The position numbers were made by a program, and so were the translations under genes. A stretch of 64,000 nucleotides of DNA from contig JAYKYS010000008.1 of the NCBI GenBank assembly GCA_036924285.1, forward strand, positions 15,981,001 through 16,045,000, given 5' to 3'. The DNA comes from Asterella californica. Its lineage: Eukaryota > Streptophyta > Marchantiopsida > Marchantiales > Aytoniaceae. A model generated the notes under the pieces. The model was not told the origin of the DNA, did no database searches, and was given only the letters and a program-made list of their open reading frames with translations. This document shows positions 35,700-49,227 of this stretch, piece by piece (positions within the stretch are counted from its first letter, which is position 1; every line of letters starts with the position of its first letter).

Positions 35700-37890
35700 A
35701 CAAGACTTTCGTCTGAAAACATGAATTTCTTCGAACGGGCCTTTAAAGCTCAGGCCATAAGATAGATGTGTAATTTAATGGGTAGGTGCAATTGTTCTTC
35801 TGCAAAAGATAGACTAAACTTGATTTTTTTCTATTCTATAAATAGAATAGTTATTTATAATAGACCGTTTTAAACTTCGAATAAAATCTACAAAATTTTA
35901 CATAAAAATAAACTATTTATTTTTATGGGAGCTTATTTACAACTGTTTAATCTTGTGTTTCTTTCAATAATGTAACTAGAGGCGAATGTTCTATCACCGA
36001 CAGAACTTACGTACTTTGTGAGCAAGAAGATGAGTATGTAGGAAAATTTTTGATCAAAAGAATACAAATGACTCAGGGATTCTCATTTCACCGTTATTTC
36101 ACTTAAGTCTTGTCATGATCCAGGTTCGATAATAACATCAACCTTCCTAATGTGTCATCATATATGAGCTTAAAGTATATTCGTTGGCATTCCACTTCTC
36201 CGTGGTTTTGGATGGAGGTACCTTGCCCCCACCCTCATTGGATATTTTGTAAACTTTAGCATTATTCAGCTGCCGCGTGAGACACAACATTACAAGTTAA
36301 GACGCGCTATCGTATCTTTATTTTATGTGAAGATGCACCTGAGAATACTCGAGATATCTTGCTGTAGAAAACTTGTAGAAGTCGATAGATAAAAGATATG
36401 CAACAACACATGAGTATTAACTCCGCAGACCCAAACGCAATTGTATTCGCACTTATTCTACTTTTGTAAATACATAATATATAATCAGATCTAGAATAGT
36501 CTACATGATCCTCACACACGTATCCTAAATCCAACGCTTGCACTACGTAGTCCTCGAAAAATCTTTCCAACCATACTCAACATGCACCAATTGATATTCA
36601 CACGAAAATTTATCAACTCTCACAGTTTCTCTCAATATGTATACGCCCTAAGTATCTCCATATTTACAACAAAGTTTAGACTCTCATAACTTTTTCATAC
36701 AAGCTCTGAAAATGTAAAAATTTCAATTGTGACGGCAAGTCCTTGTCACAAGCTTTCCAATGATATCCAATATGTCTCAAATTGACTCTCATAGCAAAAG
36801 TTATAATGGTTCAAAATTTATAATTTTTACTCAATTTCACGATCTTCACTCGAGTTCCACTAAAAACAATGAGGTTGACCTCGACGTTGACAGTGAAAAT
36901 TCACTCGAGGTCTGCAGGTTCTTCATGAAAATCAGTAGTCTGACGGCGTGAACCTGAGAGAAATCCGACCAAATGAAGAAGATTGCTGCTCTTTTATACT
37001 CTTACAATCACCTTCATAAATCATCACGTGTCAACTTCATGAGCAACCACATGGCATGCATGCAGCATGGTAGGTGGCATGCTCGCACACTGCCATGTGG
37101 CAGCCATGCATGCATCCACGTCATATGTTAGCTTATCATTTTAACTTATTATTTATAAAATTCTCATTAGCAAATCCATGTCCATGAGTTATTATACTTT
37201 TATACAAGAAGGAAGAAGTTTGATAACAACACCTACCTTGTTTATGTCAATTACGCATCAAGATTTATTTCCTGCTTTTTGCACTTGTATTGTTCTCTCT
37301 TCTAGCAATAATTATAGGTTGTATCTGTATTCAACTCTCTCATCTATAAATGAAAATGTCATATACATAATATTTAATATTTGATCAAACTCTTCCGTTT
37401 AGAAAGATTTGTTTTAATTTTATTTGGTTTGTGATGAATAGAATCGAGGTGCACTAACGGTTTTTGTTATGAACATGTATAAGAAATTTTTATTTATTTT
37501 AAAAAACATGTAAAAGTTGATAAAATAAGCTATTTCTAATATTTAAATGAATTATATGTTATTTTTGAATTCTTTTGAAAATTATAGTTTTCTCTTACAA
37601 ATATAATATATTTTAAATGTTATGTAGTTAGAAAGAAACAAGGATATTAAAACAACTCTTGACTCGCACGTGGTATCAACAAAATAGAAATAGTTATCTC
37701 TTCGAATGGATAGATTGCACTTTTATGTACAATAAACCTTACATTTGTTGTCGGACGAGAGTTTTCTTTGGAAGGCGGGATCATGTGGTTGTGATACGGT
37801 CTGCTGGATTAGCAACGCATAAGAGCTATGGATGGAGGTCAACACAATTCACACAATGATGAATTGGATCTCGAATTGAAGATGAACCTA
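35700..37890. other. non-genic DNA, possible old LTR debris
   Basis: AT-rich with no supportable gene. A CATG-rich stretch lies at 37050-37115. Short inverted repeats such as CTATTCTAT..ATAGAATAG occur near 35831. Confidence 0.4.
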
Positions 37891-37893
37891 AGG

Positions 37894-38250
37894 TCAGCTT
37901 AACCTAGGGTGTAGCGACGCGACTTTGTCTTTTTCAAATACAAAACATCTTGCAACACGACATTCACCCTCTCCAAACTTACACATTCTCCGATTGTCAA
38001 TTTTGCTAGTTGTCTTAAGTGTCTTCTTGTTCTTCGCTGACAATATCTTTTGACTCCTCTGACGATCATCATTAACTATCACTAGTTCCCCTTCCAATAA
38101 CTCGTCTAACTCGATAGATCCTTCTCGTCTCTTGAATAGCTTAACTTGCATACCAGCAACATGTAACTTCAATTTAGTACAGTCCAACTTATATAGAGAG
38201 TAGGTTGCATTCCCATACACCTCTAGACGTACTTTTGTCCTCAAGTGCAA
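37894..38250 (-). pseudogene. gypsy fragment, post-integrase C-terminus
   Basis: A minus-strand frame reads YGNATYSLYKLDCTKLKLHV, then AGMQVKLFKRREGSIELDEL. This aligns with the C-terminal GPY/F-adjacent region of the intact element at 47205-56312 (DNATYGLRELDGTLLKLPIA, then KRVKVFRRREGFLDFDELLE). It is the same family, strongly diverged, and in the opposite orientation to the other copies. Confidence 0.8.
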
Positions 38251-38892
38251 AATTCTTTCTCGAACTTCAAACTGTCAATGCAATCTATATAAAACTCCCA
38301 ATTCAATGCGTTGGTCTCATTGGGAAGCAACGGAAAATACTTATACAAAGATATCAAAACACTCATCTAAGTGATCTCTTTGACAAAACTACAACCTTTT
38401 GAGTACCCCAACCCCGACCCCAACCACACTTTTAAAAGTAAAAGTGTACGAACACTCGTGCACTTTTTGTTTCCAGACCTCTTTCTCCTTCACAAAAGTG
38501 TGTGAGCTCTTGCGCACTTCTGAATTCTCAAGCCAAAACCTCATCCGTCGACTAAAATGCACGAGCCATTGCATATTTTTGACCTCTCAACTAGTAAACT
38601 TTGCAAGTCGTCGCGCACATCCTCCACCTCAAGCAAGAATCCATCCAGCTGATGGTGTCCGACCTCGACTCCAAATACCGACTCAAAAGTCAATAAAGAT
38701 TTTGTATAAATTTGACAACCTCTTGGCTTTAGTTCCAAACTCTCTCGCTAATGAATTCTTGTATTCTCTCCTTTTATCCTGCAAGTTTTACACTTGTCGA
38801 GTCTATTTGTCAGACATGCAATCTATCATATTTGTCTTACTATACATCAGCATTTGCATAATCACCACGTCTATGTCTTCATCATACTCGAG

Positions 38893-39010
38893 ATGACGAG
38901 AACCGAGAAGGAATATCTGATGAGAGCATCAGGGATGATAGAGACGGATTGTCTATCGCTGTTGGGGATGCTCACAAATTGTACAACTCAAGATATCGAG
39001 GTGTTACGAG
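38893..39010 (+). pseudogene. gypsy fragment, RNase H
   Basis: Reads EKEYLMRASGMIETDCLSLL followed by GMLTNCTTQDIEVLR, matching EKEYLIGAHVLLETDCLPLL and GMIANCTTPDIAMLR of the RNase H domain in the intact element at about 53500-53605. The frame stops at about 39022. Confidence 0.85.
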
Positions 39011-39129
39011 CTAGACATATATAAAAATAGATATGCATGATTGCATACTCTTGTATATGTTGGAACACATTTTTGTGTTGAATCAAAATTGAATTGTGTA
39101 AATGTCTTCACAAAATATTCAGTTTATGT

Positions 39130-39480
39130 TAAAGCCGTCCTCTCAAGGGATCCGCATGACTCGAATGACGTCACCTAAGGGCTCCTCGCTGAGATATACA
39201 CTCAAGGGATGATGTCACTCATGAGTTCTTAATTGAGAGAATGCTCAAGAGATGATGTCACTCCATGAACTTCCACTAAGTGACCCACTATACCCTTGAT
39301 CAAGTCGACCAATCCATAGAGATAATCACCAAAGAGAACCTTCAGAGGGTGTTACAAGAATCATGAAACATAAATATACTCTGGGGATGTCACGACTTTT
39401 CTCTATGACTTCAAACCATCGCTCCGGAGATGTCAAAACGTCACTTTGGAGACATCCGAAATGTCACTAAAGGAATAACA
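39130..39480 (+). repeat. diverged tandem array of CTCAAGGGATGATGTCACTC-like units
   Basis: CTCAAGGGATCCGCATGACTC, CTCAAGGGATGATGTCACTC and CTCAAGAGATGATGTCACTC are spaced about 50-60 bp apart, followed by related GGAGATGTCA and GGAGACATCC units. It lies inside the interruption between two parts of a decayed gypsy copy. Confidence 0.5.
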
Positions 39481-41774
39481 TACCGATAACAAAAATCAAG
39501 GTTATCATATCAAAGACATGTGCTCTTTTGGAAAGAGATTATGTATTCAAACGAGACATTACCGCCAACATGTCTTTTTAGACTACAAAACGATCCACAA
39601 GTTAAGAGATCCAATGAGTATCCAAGCGGAAAATCTCTTTTAAAAAAAATGTATGTTATTTTCTCACTTATTATGATCAAATTTCTCATCGTTCTTCACG
39701 AAGAGAACTCCAAATTGCTTGTTTGAGATGTCATTAGGATCAAGATAGCCAAATATACTTACCAAAGAAGACGGATCTCATATCAGGTGGTACGTTTTGC
39801 GAGTGTACGTGGTTTTAAGCCGTAGAGAAATGGTCTTGGAGGTTCGGTCACTTACGATAAAAAATCAAAGATATCTCAACTACCAAGAGTCAGATCTGAA
39901 GGTTCTTGGAGCCAACCGAGTCAAGAAGGAAGATCCTATCGATACCTGCAGACCGTTTGACAAAAAGAGAAGTTTTCATATATGTCTTTTTCGGTTCCTT
40001 CGCTACAATTTTTGTTCTTTTGAACTCGTTAGAGTTCCAGTTCATTAGGCGTGACTTGTGATAGCTAGTTTTAGCGAAGGGTTTTGTACATGGATGTTAG
40101 TTGGATCAAGGGTTGAATCATGGCGATACTATTGTAACGCTTTTTGTTAGCAAAGAGATGTTTCCCTTGCTTTGAGCTACACTTCGGTATTTTGGATCTA
40201 GGTTGGAATTCATAGACTTACTTCAAGAGGTTGGGTTCAGATTACATACCACTCAAGTCTGTTTATCACCATATAGAATTGCGAGAGTGTATATAAAGTG
40301 AAAGTTGGTATATCTCGTAAAATTTATTCTCGTGGTTATTTGTCTCTCTCGCTTTTGTCAGCACACTATATCTCCACAACCAAGAATCTTGTATTTTCTT
40401 AGACAACCTTAATGCACAATATGATATGATATTGTGATAACGTATATGTCTTTGGATTACCATTTCTTGGATATGCTGCAACAATTTTGTCCTTGTAAGG
40501 TCATTAGGACCCTATAATTCTACACAAGATTGGACCTTTAGATTGGACCATCCGAGACCTCTGCTTGTCACATAAGCTAGTACAAATCCACTAGCAACAT
40601 ACATACAAACATCATTATCCAAATCACCATATTTTGACAACCGTGTGCTTAAAAATACCCATATCATGCAAACATACTCCATTCAGATTACTTCACTTTG
40701 ATGTCTCCGATACAAATAGTTGGGTTATAACAACAAAGCTATTCTTAACAATCTTTCTCGTACATTATTAGACTACGACTAGCGTCCAAGCGTAAGAATC
40801 TATGATGATTAGCTACCAAAAAACCTATTCTTTATTCACCTTCGTCATAACCTTGTCTAGTCCATCCAACTTATTCTCCAACCTCTTGAATCAATCGATC
40901 CCGTTGTGTTCATCAATCATTCTCTTGCAGCTCAACTTCACTCACCACGCACAACACAATAATCTGATCTACGCATGGTCTTCTCCTATGCGTAGATAGG
41001 GACCTTGATCTCATAGACACCAAGAACAAATAGCTTGATCCATCGTTCACAAAAAACAACCCAACCTCAAGTCGCAAACGAACAAAAATCTAATGTAAGC
41101 GTCTCTTTGTGAATCAATTTCTCTCACAACTCTCAAACCACCCGATGAAACTTCAAATCGTCTTCAATTTCTTTAAGAACTCGGTGTTGTGATCTTGATG
41201 GATCCAAGGACAGTAAGTTTGGACTTTAGAACAATCCGAACAGTCCAACTCTCTTCCGTAGATCACTAAAGCAATTCAGTTTCTCTTCCATGCATCTTAA
41301 TTTCTTTGGACACACAACTCGATCCACCTCTTCATGAACCATCTCAACCAGTGCGTAGTCAATAGGATCTGAACCCAATGACAACTTGTGTGCATGCATG
41401 GATCCTCCAATCTTCTAGAACGTATGCGATAGATCGTAGACACAAGTTGCCCCATTAATACCCCTCTTAAAGTCAGTTTATAGTACGTGCCTTCAACCCA
41501 AATATGACAAAGTAGACCTTTTTGTATAGCGTCAAGAACTGCAAATACCCAATTAACATCTACAAGCTAAAACCTAATTTATTTTCCCCATCTTTCGAAC
41601 CTCATAACATCATCAATAAGCGTCCAAATGGAGTACATGAAGTATCCATAAGAATATTAAAACGAGCTCTACCACTTGGTGCAATAAGAATGTAGACCTG
41701 AAAATAGATCAAAAGTTGTTATCTCTCTGTATGAACATCTTTTGGAGCGAAAGTATTGAATTTGAAATTCACTT
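39481..41774. other. unassigned sequence interrupting a decayed gypsy copy
   Basis: No gene seen. A 10-bp-arm inverted repeat (ATCTACGCAT, 11-nt loop) lies at about 40967-40997. This stretch, with the repeat array before it, separates the RNase H piece at 38893 from the linker/integrase piece that starts at about 41775, which are about 0.2-0.3 kb apart in the intact element. Confidence 0.4.
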
Positions 41775-43010
41775 TCAAGTAAAAGCTGGTGCACGACACA
41801 ACAACGAGTTAGATATGATGACGAGGATGGAATGGTTGAGGATACAAAAGTGGGTGCAAAATTCTACTATGTTACATAGGGACGGATGATGAATTGTTTG
41901 TTGAAGGATTATACGAAGATGAATTGCTCGACATTGGACGTAACTCAACACTCTAATCAAATAAGTTGGTTGGACTAACGAGCAATTTTGAAGGATTTCA
42001 AGGAAAACTAAGAACTTCATGTTGCAAGGTGGGTTTCTATTGAAGCGACGAAAGTAGAAAGGTGGATGGTACTGTGGGTGATTTGTGATAAGAGAATCTT
42101 GTTTAACCTATGAGATGTACTCGAACATTTGACATCAAGACAAGTTAGATCTAACTTATTCATGGCAATTCACTTCAAGTGGGTCATATGTCGATTAGGG
42201 TATGGTAGATGAGGTACTTGGTGCTTGCTTCAGATGACCAAGTTGAAGGAATTGCGCTTAGAATAAAGACAATTGAAGGAGTTTATTGATTTTTGTTAGA
42301 AGAGGTTGTTTGTTGATATGGGTGTGTGGGTAAGATTACTACAAATCGAGGAGAGGTATATGCACACGAGGCTAGTGAATTCTTTGCAAGGTGTGAGGTG
42401 AGATTGTCACTAAAACCTTTAAGAAAACTGAGAGCTACCACGATCATTTCGTCCGTCGTGAAGCGTTAGTGAAGACTTGCAATGAAATAACATGCAAGTG
42501 ATCTCGACCCTTGTCATTTGTGTTATGAGCTAATCGTATGATGCATAACTCAGTGATATGCTACATACTCGTGGGGCTCATGACGGATTAGAAACCTATC
42601 ATGTGAAAAACATGTTTTGACATAAAGTGTTGGCCTTGGAAGAACAATTTGACAAGTCAAGAGCTTTTGGCGATTTAGATTCGGCAACTAGAACAAATAC
42701 TGGAGGACCTAGAAGTTGCTTTGAAAACGTTGAAAGAAGCATGACTGAGAAATAAGACGAGGTTCGATGAATGACATCGACTAAGATATAAGACGATAAG
42801 AAAAATGACGATTGGATCTTTATCTATGACAATAGTCTAGACAACCAACATAACGCTTTAAATAAATTCTCAAAGCATTGGTTCAGATAGACAAGGTGTT
42901 TGACAATGCTACATACGAATAAATGGATGTAGATCTTCAAGAGACGTGATGAACACGTGAATCTTGAGGATCTTGATATTGAATTTGGATTCGAGGATAT
43001 CGAGGATGAC
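41775..43010 (+). pseudogene. decayed gypsy copy: RNase H-IN linker, integrase, C-terminus
   Basis: With many stops and frame changes the plus strand follows the intact element's order. DELFVEGLYEDELLDIGRNS (about 41885-41950) matches its EELYCGRLKEIGRYLS. TTNRGEVYAHEASEFFARC (about 42330-42395) matches the integrase RADRGELNADEAREFFNRY, with the catalytic Asp changed to Asn. LEQILEDLEVALKTLKEA and RNKTRFDE..HRLRYKT (about 42690-42800) match LERREEDLEEALVKLKEA and KNKERFDKTHRLRKKP. The copy is dead. Confidence 0.8.
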
Positions 43011-46000
43011 AATGACAATGACAAAAGAGAAAATGATGATGTCGTATGGATGATAACATTGTACTCCTTGCTTGTATCTCTTCTAACAAAAGTCGGAGGA
43101 TGCATAGGTAGGTAAGGATGCTGTGTCGTAGATCAACTATGGAGTGAAACCAAGGTTATAGAGAAAATATTTCCTCAACATGTTTTTGACAACAAAATTG
43201 GATAGGTCTTGTCAACGATATTAAAATTTGTGTTTGGATCATCATAAACGTAATAAGACGAGATAGTTCCATATAGTTTAAAAATTTAAGATTTTTTAAC
43301 GTCATGATGCTGACAAGGCGTTCGATCGACTGACGTGGCAACCGTGTATTGACATGATAAAATGATGACATGATGATGGTGACAAGAAAGAAGTTGCTCA
43401 TGATGCACTATGGTTGAGGTGGTAGATTTAGGAGGTTTCATTATGCATTGCCACTTGAAATTCACACATAAGTACCACTTGGAAACCTTATATGAAAAAC
43501 ACATGGTGCTCATAGAGGACGACATCTGGTTTTTACCCTCTATTTGCTAACAATATGAAAGCTGAGGCTTTTAAGGTTCATTAAGCATAATTTTGAGAGA
43601 GACATCGAGAAGCTATCTAAATTTCTGACTGGATTTTTGAGACTTAATTGATTTTGTGATGGACATTTGTGTAAACTTGGACTAAATCAGAAAATCAGCA
43701 CAAGAACTCGGATTGATTTACTAGAGATAATGAGTCAGCAAGCTTTAAACGACTATAGTTGCTCTTCCAAAACTCGATTGGTGCTCCTAACTCATGCTTG
43801 GTATCATTAGAAGGAGAACAAGAGACCTTTTCAAAGCCACCTCAATTGCATGATTTGGAACCACAGTCAGAGAACTACGGAGGTTCAAAGTTTACTTTGT
43901 ACTTTGAGGTTATACTACAAATATGTGCAAGGTCTACAATAGATTTTGAAAGGAAAAGATGTTTTGGCTCTACGCGAGGGTTTGCACATATTTCCTCACC
44001 AAGTGGTTTGAAAACTGCAAATGACCATAACTCAAAGTAAAGAGATTATTCTAAATCATGTTTCGTACCATTGGATAGAGTTTTGAAGGGCTCTCTTGTG
44101 ACGCCAAGAACACCGTAGTACGAGTTGCATTATAGAAGTTACAAATTTGAAATTTGTAATTCGTTTGAAATTCTAAGAGAACTTTTGAACGAAATGTCAA
44201 ACTAACGACAGATCGTAGAGATTTTTAGTTGAGAAGAGATTTGGGATCTATGTGTCATATTTGTGCGAGAGCTCTAGCATATTTTCAAAGAGGAAGAGCT
44301 CAAATAGCTAAACACAACTCAAGTTATGAACATCATCTGGAGGAGAAATTGATACATGTGAAAAGAAGACACTTAGAGCTTTTCAAGGACCACAAGAACG
44401 ACTTTTTCGATGAATAGAGAGAGAACTACAACTGTTTGAAGTTAGTAGGGAGTTTCGACATCAAATCTACAAATATACATGAGGGATCACTCAAATGCTA
44501 GCTAAGGAAGAAGTTTCAACCTGAACAGTTGAAGTGTTATAATGTTTTTACTGGAGTGTTAGTTTGGAAGGTGTCATCAACACCGGATTTGCATGAATCT
44601 AAAGAGTGTACCTAGCTCTTTAGATTCATGTTTTGGTAAATAGGTTGGAGATTGAAAGTTGTGAACTTAGAAGTGACTTCTTCCACTAGAGCATGTATGA
44701 GACATATTAAGTACCATTGGATTGGATTTTTTGAGAATTACATATCTGTAGTGTTAGACAAGATTTTTAGGAATTTGTGCAAAGATCATATTCAATTGTT
44801 TGTAAATTTTCTGGATATTTGACAAAGTAAAAAGTACAGTTTTGGATTAGAAATTTGCACTCTTATGTTGTTATTAGAATCCTACGCACTCCTAGCATCC
44901 AGGCACCTCTTGTATTTCATGATACATCTTTTATGCTTTATGATATGACAACGAGCTCTACACAATAGTGATGTCAATTTGCATTTTGAGTAATTTATAT
45001 AAATTTCTTCTCCAAATCTTAGGTTTCTATACTCATCGGTCCATGACACAACAATGTACAATATGCTTATAATAATCCATCTTTCTTGTTTTGATCATGC
45101 ATCATTTTTCACTAATAGTTCGCATGCTGTTTTTTAACACCGTCATTGTTTACTTCAATGTAGAAACAACATAGTTCTTTTGAACATTCTTTTTGTGTTC
45201 TATACAGCCGATTTTTTTAATTAATCTATAAATATGATATTCCGATATGTAATTTATCATCTTGAGTGCAATGAGAAATCATTGTCATTCTCTACATCCT
45301 AATCCAATTTTGCATCTTAGATACATATCTCAGTCTGTCACGCTTGCATATTCAAGCACAACATATCTTCTTCCTTTCTCTCTTATCGAGAGCTCAAGTT
45401 GCATGCATATTTCATTATCTATCATCATATGTCTGTATGAACTCAAAACATTCACATGGTTAGAGTTTAAACCACCCTTTATTATGTATATAAAATCTTA
45501 TATTTGTTGAATTGAGGTAGGTGTGTAACAAACAATGACAAAAGAAGTTCAAGAGAATCGACAAATACAAATAGAACCAATCACAATTTTTGTTGGTTTC
45601 TCCGCATACATAAGGTCCATGTGATAGCATAATAGTACATCTTGTAAGTCTTTCCTATGTCTACCATTTGAGTCAAATGTTGGATTCTAACATAGACTAT
45701 GGAGTTAAATCTATTGGTGCATAAGTTGCATCGATAGTTTGTTGCTTTTGGTTTCTAACTCTATCTCACTAAAATGTCTTAGTGGTCGGTATTCCTTAGT
45801 GCTATGGTACCCATCAGTAAATCATATTAGCTATGGTTTAAGACTTAAATCTTAATGGATGACTAACAACATGAACCGTTGTATCATATTTCTCATATTA
45901 CACTATAGATAGTTATCGCAATTAGCATGCATTATCATGAAACCTCAGTTTTTGCATTATACTGAGTGTTATTATTTTTCTCCATGAATTATTTGCAGCT

Positions 46001-47204
46001 CCCAATGAATCGTCTAATCTTGAATGTACTATTGGGGTCTAATGACAATCGACAACTTTAATCCTCTAATACAATTCACCTTTCATTTTTAGTTTTGCCA
46101 TCTCTAGATCTAATTCTGAAGTAGAGTATGCAATGAAGGTTGTATACAATATTTGTCACCTTCAAGTTGGGTGGATATTTATCTAACCCTTTTGTTTGGA
46201 AGAGGTAGGTAATAAATCAATGCTTGCTTGAGAGCAAGACCTTGGTTTTATTGTTTCCAGAAACATATATTGTCACTCTTTACTTGTAGAGTCCAAATCT
46301 AGATGTAACCCATGATTTTTGTAACATTTAATATTTATAGTATAGTTAAATATTTTAGTTTCAATTTGTGTTGAAACTTTGACATAACATATATACATAT
46401 CTCTATAACTGAAACATGAACATTAGAACATTTTATGAAGAAAAACAATCAAATCATATCTCTAAAACTCTCCTTCAGTCCGTCTCACCTGAAATCTTCT
46501 TTCTGGATTTTCTCCTTCGTACCCCTCTTGTCTTCTTCTTGAGCCATGTTGTACTAGATGCTTGGGATGCATATTAGGTGATATTCAAATTTAGATGGTT
46601 ATAGTTGCATAATCCTTTTCCAAATCTTATTATTTATCCTCAAATATTATTTGTCCTCCTTTGTTTGTCTCTTCCTTGGGATTGTAGCTTAGACAAGTGA
46701 GCTTCTGGATGTAACATCTTACCAAAGTACCAATATATGGTATAAGCAATAAGTGTCAATTCTAATTTAATATATGCAGAGATTCCTACTGAAAGCAAAT
46801 ATTTGTTTTATTTATCACACACGAGTTCATTCTTCGTCAACTCTCCGACAAGATATATGTTTCACTATTTTTGCATCAAGTTGGTATTTGAGAAGCAACA
46901 AATACACTCACAAAACTACAAACTTTGAATTCGTAACATGTGATAATTTTGTTGCGTGTCCATGAATTTTCTATGAAGGATGACTTGGATTGGATTTTTA
47001 CTCTTGATGAATGCAAGTAACAATTTCCACCAAATGTAACTTCTACACCGATTTTTTCAAGTAGTCTACCAGATATTATGTAGGTGAGTAACTCAACGAG
47101 CAACACAAATTTGATTATACTACAATCAATTAATAAATAATTAATATAAAATTTCACTATAATAAAATTAGAAATACTTATGAAACTTTATTTCAACAAT
47201 ACGT
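43011..47204. other. AT-rich DNA, no gene seen
   Basis: Short open frames only, without domains. Contains perfect inverted repeats at 44139-44159 (10-bp arms, 1-nt loop) and 44592-44630 (15-bp arms). The intact retrotransposon is inserted at the right end. Confidence 0.5.
44592..44630. repeat. inverted repeat, 15-bp perfect arms, 9-nt loop
   Basis: CATGAATCTAAAGAG, loop TGTACCTAG, then its exact reverse complement. Confidence 0.9.
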
Positions 47205-49227
47205 TGTCCTGTTGTGGGACCAGTTAGTATGTAAATTACGCGTATAAGTGCGTTTTGCACATAATTGTAGAAGTTGTGGTGTAATGGGATCTAAAACATT
47301 GCTTTTATGAGCTTAGAATGCACTATTATCTGCTGGGGGTCTCCATGGGGCAGAAAAGGACAAGGTTGAGTCCTTTAGCTTCCCATTGGTCCACCCAAAA
47401 GTGAAGATAACTTGTCTTCTACCTAAGTGTGCGCTCTGGGAGGTTCGGGGCACTTTGACGAGGGATTTGGAAGATCAGAAGGCATGGGCGGAGAGCTCTC
47501 GACGGGAGGAGCAATCTGACCACAAATTTCACTCGATTTGGAGGTCCAGGGCATACGTTATGGCGATTTGAAGTTCATAGAGTGATGAGAGTACAAGAGT
47601 TTCTCTTCCGATTGTAAGATTAAGGGGTTTGAGTGATTGAGCCGTCAGATTGAGACCAGATTTCATGGGCTTGTAGTCTGTCAGCTGCTGAAGCTCTGAC
47701 CACAAATTTCACCACCGGATGTTGTGCGGATTGAGCGCAATGGCGATTTGAAGGCGACGGGGTGCAGAAAGCTGTCAATCTGAAGCAGCGAGTTTGCAGA
47801 TTTATGGAGGACGATCAGAACGGTCAAATCGGCTCAAATTTCCTGTGTAGTGAGTTTACCTTCTGAATTGATAGCACAGGAAGTTGGAGTGGAAGTGGAC
47901 GGTTCATTTAGTCGAAGAAGCTTCTGTCCTGAATCTGAGATTGGAAGTGCGTGTTAGTTTCTGTGGATTTGTGTTAATTGTGGGAGGAGATCTAGCCGTC
48001 AGATCTTCCTGAAATTTGACCTGCAAGTAGAGATTTCAGTATCCTACCTACGTGGCAAGTTTGAGAGGAGACTGAGCTGTAGATCTGTATCTATCATGTG
48101 TGAAAGTTTGCTGGTTTTTCTGCCGAGTTGTATCGGCAACGATATCTACTCTAGGTCTCGAGTTGTTAGCGGCAGCTGGCTGAAAAGTATCCAGTGCGAC
48201 ATTTGTATTGCTTTGGGGAGTATTCTAGACGTAGATATGACTTTAGCGACCTACGTCATGTGGTTGTTAGGTTCGCACTCAACGTGGCAAAGTGCGATCT
48301 TTGACCTGTAGAGTCGACTACCTGTCTAGCCTAGTCTCCGGGTTTTGGGACACGTTACGGTGCATGCATTAGAACCTTTCACCCAGAAGACCCACACGTG
48401 GATGAGTATGACGGCACCAAACATGCGATGTGCATGTGTGCCACCTCATCGGTCCGTAAGGCTTGGGTTGCTTGGTTAGGGAGCTTGCACCTATCCTTGT
48501 TTTGTGTTCGAAACTTTTAAGCAAAGGGGAGTGACCTGTGTGGGGGCATTTGACCTGGGGAAAAATCCAAGAGATTGTTCGTGTGGAGATCGTGGTGATC
48601 CTATGAGATTGAATCAGAGTTTTATGGATCGAGATACCTTTGTAGTTGGAGTGCACATGTTGTGAGAGATGGACGAAGGACTCTACTTACCGCCCAGATT
48701 CCCTTTTCGAAACCCTTTCTCGATTAAACTGATGTATATGGAACGAGTCCACTTTCAACAGTTTCTGATAGGATCCTTCAGGCATAACTTTACCGCGCAA
48801 GTTATGCTCTCGCCTGTCCCTGTGATCTTACCTGTTGTCACTTACGGCCAAGAATGAGACCTCACCGTCTTTATCCTCATCTAACGAAGGATGGATCTAA
48901 ATCAGCTCCCTCCTGTAAACTTTAACACCCAGTGCGAGATAAGACACATCTGTCGACCCAAAGCCATGTACGAAGCCCTAGTAGTGAGAAACTTCGGAGA
49001 GGAATACTACCGAGAGATCATGTCATCACATATCCCGTTTGTCGTGCCTATGATCATCCAACGTTTTCGTGTAGTTGTCTTGACCCTTTACTGAGAGAAA
49101 GAAAGTGCTTAGTTATCGAGGAAGTTAGAGAGAAATCTACAGGAAACTTGTCGCTCTGTTGTGCATTGATCGCTAGCCACAGCCAGAAGGTACGCCCTTG
49201 CTCAAAGGAAAGGCTCTCGCTACGACA
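47205..49227 (+). repeat. 5' LTR, full length (2023 bp)
   Basis: Starts TGTCCTGTTGTGGGACC and ends CTCTCGCTACGACA. It contains 47766-48744, which the 3' LTR lacks. Small open frames inside it (for example 47386-47571 and 48891-49094) also occur in the 3' LTR and carry no protein signature. Confidence 0.95.

Noticed and set aside
37660..37690. TGGTATCAACAAAATAG as a possible initiator-Met tRNA primer site
   Set aside because: Only the first eight bases fit the usual site, and no LTR end lies directly upstream.
47386..47571. 61-codon frame repeated in both LTRs
   Set aside because: Duplicated only because the LTR is duplicated; no domain, and it lies in untranslated retroelement DNA.
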